Assembly: GCA_002367335.1 (NCBI GenBank)
Contig: DFBI01000024.1
Location: forward strand, 1,069 to 20,413
Direction: 5' to 3'
Length of the DNA stretch: 19,345 nucleotides
Origin: Syntrophaceae bacterium UBA3084
GTDB lineage: Bacteria; Desulfobacterota; Syntrophia; Syntrophales; UBA6807
This document shows, piece by piece, positions 14,338 through 19,345 of the stretch. The notes beneath the pieces are model-generated. The model did not search any database and was not told the origin of the DNA. It was given only the letters and a program-made list of their open reading frames with translations. The position numbers and the translations under genes were made by a program. How positions within the stretch are numbered: position 1 is the first letter of the stretch; every line of letters begins with the position of its first letter.

Positions 14338-14366
14338 TTTACAAATGCCTTTTCTTTTATTATATT
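14338..14366 (+). promoter_or_regulatory. Promoter of smc
   Basis: TTTACA (14338-14343, five of six) and TATATT (14361-14366, five of six) are separated by exactly 17 bases. The predicted start near 14373 leaves a leader of about 34 bases with AGAGGA (14392-14397) nine bases before the smc ATG. Smc is therefore probably transcribed independently of amrS. Confidence 0.6.
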
Positions 14367-14406
14367 CACCCGGAAGAACCCTGACTAAAAAAGAGGAATT
14401 TCTTAG

Positions 14407-17400
14407 ATGAAACTGAAAAGTCTTGAAATACTCGGATTTAAATCTTTCAAGGATAAGACTGTTTTTAATTTTTCCGATGGAATTAGCGCCATTGTTGGTC
14501 CCAATGGATGCGGGAAGAGTAATGTTGTCGATGCGATCCGGTGGGTTATGGGTGAACAGAGGATAAAAACGCTCCGCGGAAAGAAAATGGAGGATGTCAT
14601 ATTTAACGGAAGTGAAGGAGTATCCCCTGTAGGTATGGCCGAGGTTTCAATAATCCTTGAAAAAAATGGGCGGAGTTTCACGGAAAAGTATGGTGACTGC
14701 TCCGAGGTTATGGTTTCAAGAAGAATATTCCGTGAAGGTGAAAGCGAATATTACATAAACAAAGTGCCCTGCCGGTTACTGGACATCAGGGAATTCTTTA
14801 TGGATATGGGTATTGGCGCCAGGACATATTCCATCGTCGAACAGGAAAGCATCTCCAAACTCATTGAAGCTAAACCTGAAGATATACGGGAATTTATTGA
14901 AGATGCAGCCGGGATAAAGAAATATAAGAGCAGAAAAGAATCTGCAACTCGGAAGATGGAATTAACAAGACTCAACATTGCCCGCCTGAAAGACATTATG
15001 AACGAAGTAAAAAACCAGATGAATTCCACGTCACGGCAGGCGAAGAGGGCCGAAAGGTACAAAACCCTGAGGAAAAGCATAAAGGAAACCGAGTTAACAT
15101 TATCGTTACAGGCATACCTTGAATTGACCTCAAAAATAAAAACGCTTAAAAGTTCTTACGATTTATTGAATGAAAATTCAATACAGGTTGCAACAAATCT
15201 ACAGTTATTAGAAGCCGCAGCAGAAGACACAAAATCAGAACTCATCACAAACGAGGGATCCCTGGCAAAATTTCAAGAGGAATTTTACAATGAAAAGAAC
15301 GAAATAAATATTAACGAGCAGAAAATCACATTTCTTAAAGGAAAAATCGCGGATATCAAGGCGCGAAAGGAAACGAACCTTTTAGAAATAGAAACATCCC
15401 GTAACCGAAAAGAAACGATGGGAAAGGAGGTAGCCACTCTTCAAACATCGATGATTGAACTGGATGATAAAATAACAGGTGTGGAAAAATCCATCGCTAC
15501 AAACCAGGAGCAAGTGTATCAACTGAAAGACATGGAAGCAAAACTGGCGGGAGATCTTGAACGAGAAAAAGCCGCACATTTCCACATCGCAACGGAACAT
15601 GCAAGGCTCACCAATGTACACACATCACTTACAAGAGGAATTGATGATCTGAAGAGGAAAGCCGTGAGGGAAGCAGGGGACTTAGACGAAAACACGGGGA
15701 AGCTAAAATCTCTAAGAGATACACTCTCCATTTTGGAATCCGACCTGCAATCAAATATTGTATCCATTGCAACTCTTAAAGAAAAGGAAAACATCACACA
15801 AAGGAATGCTGAAGAATCAAGAAACGCCCTGGAAATGATTGATAAGAAAATCACACATATCAAGGAGCAAACCGGTGCAAATACATCACGGCTAACATCC
15901 CTGAGGGAATTTCAAGAGGACTATGAAGGATGTAATGAAGGGACTAAATCCGTACTGAAGGCAAAGAAAAGGGGCACACTGCCGGACGGGGAAATTTATG
16001 GATTGGTAGCCGACCATATCAACGTTCCAAAAGAATACGAAGTTGCCGTAGAGGCGGTTCTGGGTGAAAAACTCCAATACATTGTTGTAAAAAGCCAGGA
16101 AGACGGCATTAAGGCCATCGATTACCTGAAAAGTCATTCATCGGGACGAGGGAATTTCGTTCCTCTGGAAGTAAGAAATAATTTCAGTAATTCTCAGTCG
16201 TTAGATCATCTCAAAGGTGTCGTAAAACTTGGTGACTTTGTTCAGTCAAAAGAAGATGTCAGGGAAATAATTGAATCTCTCCTGGGAGATGTCCTGTTAA
16301 TTCCCGATCTTCATACAGGCGTTGCTCTTTGGAAGCAAAATGGTTTTATTGGAACCTTTGTAACACCGGAAGGGGATTTAATAAGCCCTGACGGGGTCTT
16401 AACCGGCGGAAGCGGAATGAACGGGAAAAGTAGCCTTCTCCGCAATAAAAGAGAAATTGCCCGGCTGGAACAGGATATTAATCAACTGTCCAGTCTCCTG
16501 GCAAATGAAACAGAAGCGAAGAAGAAAACAAGCTCCATTGCTTATCAAACAAGTAATGAACTCGACGAGTTAAGATCGGATATCCACCAATCAGAACTTG
16601 ATGTGAACAGTAAGAAAAAGGATATCGAACGATTAGAAGGAGAAATCCAATGGATCGAACAAAGAACCAACGTCTTGAGATTTAATAAAGAAAGTCTGGA
16701 ATCTGAAGAAAGGGAAGCAAGAAAAAATAAGGAGCAGGCTGAAAAAGATATTGTATCGTATGAGAGCAAAGAAAAAAACGCGGCGATGTTGATTTCCTCA
16801 CTGCAGGAAAATTGGCAGAAAGTCAAAGCTGATTTAGAAGAAAGGGAAAGAATCCTGACAGAAGAAAAGATTCTTATGACCTCTTTTGAAGAAAGGAAAA
16901 ATTCAAACATCGTGGCATTGCAAAGGCTGAATAATGCAATATCCGATTTAATAAATGAAATAGAATCAAACATTCTGGACACTGAGACATCCGAAACAGA
17001 AGTCGTCAATGTTATGAACAGCATAAATGAAGAACAGGAAAATCTTAAACACCTTTACAAAAACCATGATGCTATTGAACTCGAGCTTGCAAAATTGAGA
17101 GAGTTGCGCAGCGTACAGAAAGGTGTATTACGAGAAAAAGAGGCGGAGGCCCGCGAGGTAAAAAGAGATCTTGATAATCTGACAAAAGATCTGAATAAAC
17201 TTGATATGGAAATACAGGAGTTAACCGTTCATGTTGATAATCTGAAACGAGGCGTCCATGAGAAATTTCATGTCGATCTGGAAGTATTGCTGCCAGAATT
17301 TAACAAACTTAATGAAGAGGACGTCGAAAAATCAAGAAATGTGCTTGATCGGAACAGAAAGATGATAGAAGACTTCGGTGAAGTAAATCTTCTAGCCCTT

Positions 17401-17967
17401 ACAGAACATGAAGAATTAAAAGAAAGATATGAATTTTTCGCGGTGCAGATAGAAGATTTAAACACTTCATTGGACACTTTACAAAAAACCATTACGAGAA
17501 TGAACAGGATTTCAAAAAAGAGATTCTCGGAAACATTTGGAGCAATAAACCAGTGCTTTGGCCAGGTATTCCCGAAACTTTTTCCAGGTGGCAAAGGGGA
17601 ACTCAAGCTTACCGACGAGTCTGATATGCTGGAGACAGGTGTTGATATAGACGTTCAAATCCCGGGCAAGAAGCGCCAGAGCATCTCCCTGTTATCAGGC
17701 GGGGAAAAAGCCCTTTCTGCCGTAGCTCTGATCTTCGCCATCCTTATGTACAGGCCATCACCATTTCTTATCCTCGATGAGGTGGATGCAGCTCTGGATG
17801 ACTCTAATGTATCTCTGTTCAAAAAACTGCTGGACGAAATTTCCCGGAATTCCCAGATCATTTTTGTAACGCATAATAAAAATGCCATGGAATCAGCAGA
17901 CAATCTCTTTGGCATTACCATGGAAAAACATGGAATAACCTCAACTGTTGCAGTCAGTCTAAACTGA
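14407..17967 (+). CDS. smc: Chromosome segregation protein SMC
   Basis: SMC is the ATP-dependent condensin core that organises and separates chromosomes with ScpA/ScpB. The 1186-residue length and arrangement match the family. Walker A is GPNGCGKSN (31-39) in an N-terminal head, followed by a long charged coiled coil from about residue 170. The hinge domain (about 520-670) includes GLVADHINVPKEYEVAVEAV and LTGGSG. A second coiled coil runs to about 1000. The C-terminal head holds the signature LSGGEKALSAVAL (about 1095) and Walker B FLILDEVDAALDD (about 1120). The next gene is ftsY, an order also seen in Bacillus. Confidence 0.96.
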   Translation: MKLKSLEILGFKSFKDKTVFNFSDGISAIVGPNGCGKSNVVDAIRWVMGEQRIKTLRGKKMEDVIFNGSEGVSPVGMAEVSIILEKNGRSFTEKYGDCSEVMVSRRIFREGESEYYINKVPCRLLDIREFFMDMGIGARTYSIVEQESISKLIEAKPEDIREFIEDAAGIKKYKSRKESATRKMELTRLNIARLKDIMNEVKNQMNSTSRQAKRAERYKTLRKSIKETELTLSLQAYLELTSKIKTLKSSYDLLNENSIQVATNLQLLEAAAEDTKSELITNEGSLAKFQEEFYNEKNEININEQKITFLKGKIADIKARKETNLLEIETSRNRKETMGKEVATLQTSMIELDDKITGVEKSIATNQEQVYQLKDMEAKLAGDLEREKAAHFHIATEHARLTNVHTSLTRGIDDLKRKAVREAGDLDENTGKLKSLRDTLSILESDLQSNIVSIATLKEKENITQRNAEESRNALEMIDKKITHIKEQTGANTSRLTSLREFQEDYEGCNEGTKSVLKAKKRGTLPDGEIYGLVADHINVPKEYEVAVEAVLGEKLQYIVVKSQEDGIKAIDYLKSHSSGRGNFVPLEVRNNFSNSQSLDHLKGVVKLGDFVQSKEDVREIIESLLGDVLLIPDLHTGVALWKQNGFIGTFVTPEGDLISPDGVLTGGSGMNGKSSLLRNKREIARLEQDINQLSSLLANETEAKKKTSSIAYQTSNELDELRSDIHQSELDVNSKKKDIERLEGEIQWIEQRTNVLRFNKESLESEEREARKNKEQAEKDIVSYESKEKNAAMLISSLQENWQKVKADLEERERILTEEKILMTSFEERKNSNIVALQRLNNAISDLINEIESNILDTETSETEVVNVMNSINEEQENLKHLYKNHDAIELELAKLRELRSVQKGVLREKEAEAREVKRDLDNLTKDLNKLDMEIQELTVHVDNLKRGVHEKFHVDLEVLLPEFNKLNEEDVEKSRNVLDRNRKMIEDFGEVNLLALTEHEELKERYEFFAVQIEDLNTSLDTLQKTITRMNRISKKRFSETFGAINQCFGQVFPKLFPGGKGELKLTDESDMLETGVDIDVQIPGKKRQSISLLSGGEKALSAVALIFAILMYRPSPFLILDEVDAALDDSNVSLFKKLLDEISRNSQIIFVTHNKNAMESADNLFGITMEKHGITSTVAVSLN

Positions 17968-18042
17968 TATTTCATCCCTCTCCCTTTACATCTCCAGACA
18001 CAAATTGTAATAGAACTATCAACGAAATATGGAATATTGAAA

Positions 18043-18975
18043 ATGGAAGACAACAATAATAAAGAAAACTTTTTAAAAAGACTTAAACAGGGCTTATCCA
18101 GGACAAGGAAAGGTTTTGTTAAAAATGTCGATGAAATGGTCTTTGGAGAAAAAGTTATATCGAGAGACCTCTTTAATGATCTGGAAGAAATCCTTATCAT
18201 GGCCGATATGGGCCCGGCATTTACATATGATCTTATCGAAGAAATGAAAGAATGCGCAAAGAGAAATGAACTTCAAAATCCGGGCGCCCTCAAGCAACTT
18301 TTAAAAAATTATATGATCAACATTCTGAAAGAAAGTGAAAAGCCCCTTTGTATCCCCCATAACGGGCCTTACACTATCATGGTACTTGGAGCCAACGGAA
18401 CGGGTAAAACCACTACCATAGGAAAAATGGCCTCTCATTTCAGTAAAGCCGGAATGTCTGTCATGCTCGTTGCCGCCGATACCTTCAGGGCGGCAGCCAT
18501 AGAACAGCTTGAGATATGGAGCCAGAGAGTAAATGCTCCACTGATCAAACAAAAAATGGGCGCAGACCCTTCCGCCGTCGTTTTCGACGCCATCCATGCA
18601 GCTCAGTCAAAGAAATCGGATGTATTAATCATTGATACTGCGGGGAGACTTCACACCAAGGTTAATCTCATGGAAGAACTTAAAAAAACCAGTCGCATCA
18701 TGGGAAGAGAACTGGAAGGCGCCCCCCACGAGACACTTCTTGTATTAGACGCCACAACAGGCCAGAATGCCATTTCACAGGCAAAGATGTTCCATGAGGA
18801 AATCGGTGTTACGGGAATAGTCATTACCAAGTTAGATGGAACGGCAAAAGGGGGCATTCTTATCAGAATTGCCAGGGAAATGAGCATTCCCATCCGATAT
18901 ATAGGAATCGGCGAGGGGTTGGATGACCTGAGAGTATTCAAAAGCGAAGAATTTGTAAATGCCCTTTTTGAATAA
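18043..18975 (+). CDS. ftsY: Signal recognition particle receptor FtsY
   Basis: FtsY is the GTPase that docks SRP-ribosome complexes at the membrane. From ATG 18043 (GGAA eight bases upstream; the in-frame TTG at 18037 is discounted) the product has 310 residues. A basic N-terminal helix (KRLKQGLSRTRKGFVK) may bind membrane lipids. The long acidic A domain of E. coli FtsY is missing, which is common outside enterics. The NG domain follows: the N-helical bundle to about 100, G1 GANGTGKT (116-123), AADTFRAAAIEQL, DTAGRLHTK, TKLDGTAKGG and the GIGEGLDDL closing loop. The SRP RNA gene is also in this window. A possible weak promoter (TTTACA at 17985) has poor spacing. Confidence 0.96.
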   Translation: MEDNNNKENFLKRLKQGLSRTRKGFVKNVDEMVFGEKVISRDLFNDLEEILIMADMGPAFTYDLIEEMKECAKRNELQNPGALKQLLKNYMINILKESEKPLCIPHNGPYTIMVLGANGTGKTTTIGKMASHFSKAGMSVMLVAADTFRAAAIEQLEIWSQRVNAPLIKQKMGADPSAVVFDAIHAAQSKKSDVLIIDTAGRLHTKVNLMEELKKTSRIMGRELEGAPHETLLVLDATTGQNAISQAKMFHEEIGVTGIVITKLDGTAKGGILIRIAREMSIPIRYIGIGEGLDDLRVFKSEEFVNALFE

Positions 18976-19014
18976 ATCCTCATAAATCAACGGAATCATT
19001 CATGGGAACTGTTT

Positions 19015-19326
19015 ATGGGAAGGATATTCGCCATAGGTGACATCCATGGCTGCCTTGATAAACTCCATACGATGATGAAACGCCTCAGGATTGATGAGGA
19101 AGAGGATACCTTGGTATTTGTCGGAGATTATATAGACAGGGGACCTGACCCCAGAGGGGTGGTCGATTTTGTCCTGGATCTTAAAAAAAAACTGAAAAAC
19201 GTTATCTGTCTTCTGGGAAATCACGAACAGGTTTTTCTTAATTTTTTCTTTTATCATATCGACGCTGATCTTTTCTATTTCAATGGCGGTGATACTACCA
19301 TTGCTTCCTACGGACTTGTAGAATAA
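19015..19326 (+). pseudogene. Ser/Thr protein phosphatase-like metallophosphatase, early stop at window edge
   Basis: The 103-residue reading frame begins MGRIFAIGDIHGCLDKL and has the three metal-binding motifs of the PPP phosphatase/ApaH family: GDIHG (about 8-12), GDYIDRG (about 37-43) and GNHEQ (about 68-72). The NGG-x-TT-x-x-SYG motif (about 90-100) precedes TAA at 19324-19326. Members known to me are about 210-250 residues and carry further metal-binding histidines (a HAG motif) after this point. This one therefore lacks its second half unless a frameshift, a sequencing error or read-through restores it. The window ends 19 bases later, so the rest cannot be checked. It follows ftsY by 39 bases and may share its transcript. 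Confidence 0.6.
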
Positions 19327-19345
19327 GGTACTCCCCATTGTCAAG

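Noticed and set aside
15382..17606. Many long reading frames opposite smc
   Set aside because: They are shadows of the coiled-coil coding bias in smc; none has a recognisable domain or ribosome site.
14407..18975. Idea that the large coiled-coil ATPase could be a defence or Wadjet-type SMC
   Set aside because: Length, full hinge, signature motifs and the ftsY neighbour all fit ordinary chromosomal SMC; no JetABD-like genes are present.
19000..19344. Minus-strand frame of 114 residues at the right edge
   Set aside because: It runs opposite the metallophosphatase, whose metal motifs are clear, and has no family features.

Overview
This window looks like chromosomal DNA from an anaerobic Gram-negative bacterium. 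I infer the Desulfobacterota/Syntrophales neighbourhood (old 'Deltaproteobacteria'). The reasons are an oxygen-sensitive four-subunit 2-oxoacid:ferredoxin oxidoreductase, an AmmeMemoRadiSam-type radical SAM enzyme, a TonB-type protein (so an outer membrane), and a nested palindromic repeat of a type common in that group. Base composition is moderate to slightly AT-rich and even throughout. There is no phage, transposase, CRISPR array or obvious island. No stretch over 300 bases lacks a gene; the longest, 8519-8774, holds the palindromic repeat.

Left part, minus strand (1-5616): an apparent six-gene operon porG-porD-porA-porB, then a flavoprotein and a ferredoxin-like subunit that runs off the left edge. 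The four Por subunits match the pyruvate:ferredoxin oxidoreductase layout in order and length. The two downstream proteins look like an electron-transfer module. The flavoprotein fuses only the iron-sulfur domain of NuoF to a GltD/NfnB-like FAD/NAD(P) part. The last protein carries one 2Fe-2S and two 4Fe-4S motif sets. Together they could pass electrons between 2-oxoacid oxidation and NAD(P)(H). A good -35/-10 pair precedes porG.

Middle, minus strand (5738-9465): recR, ybaB, dnaX, the small SRP RNA (ffs), two serine tRNAs (GGA and CGA anticodons) and tadA. From tadA to recR this is the gene order known from Bacillus and other distant bacteria. A 155-bp element of nested hairpins sits between ffs and the tRNAs. 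dnaX carries overlapping slippery heptamers (U UUU UUA and A AAA AAG) in the zero frame at codons 422-425, with a -1 stop nine codons later. This predicts an E. coli-like shorter gamma product.

Right part, plus strand (9607-end): an orphan tonB-like gene with a major facilitator transporter; a tight moaA, methyltransferase, amrS operon; smc from its own promoter; then ftsY. At the right edge is a metallophosphatase reading frame that stops after about 103 residues, so it is either truncated or frameshifted. With ffs and ftsY the window holds two parts of the SRP targeting pathway.

Most genes are housekeeping and confidently recognised. The least ordinary items are the por-linked flavoprotein module, the dnaX frameshift signal, the nested palindrome pressed against ffs, and the uncharacterised methyltransferase coupled to amrS. 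I found no clearly novel defence or mobile system.
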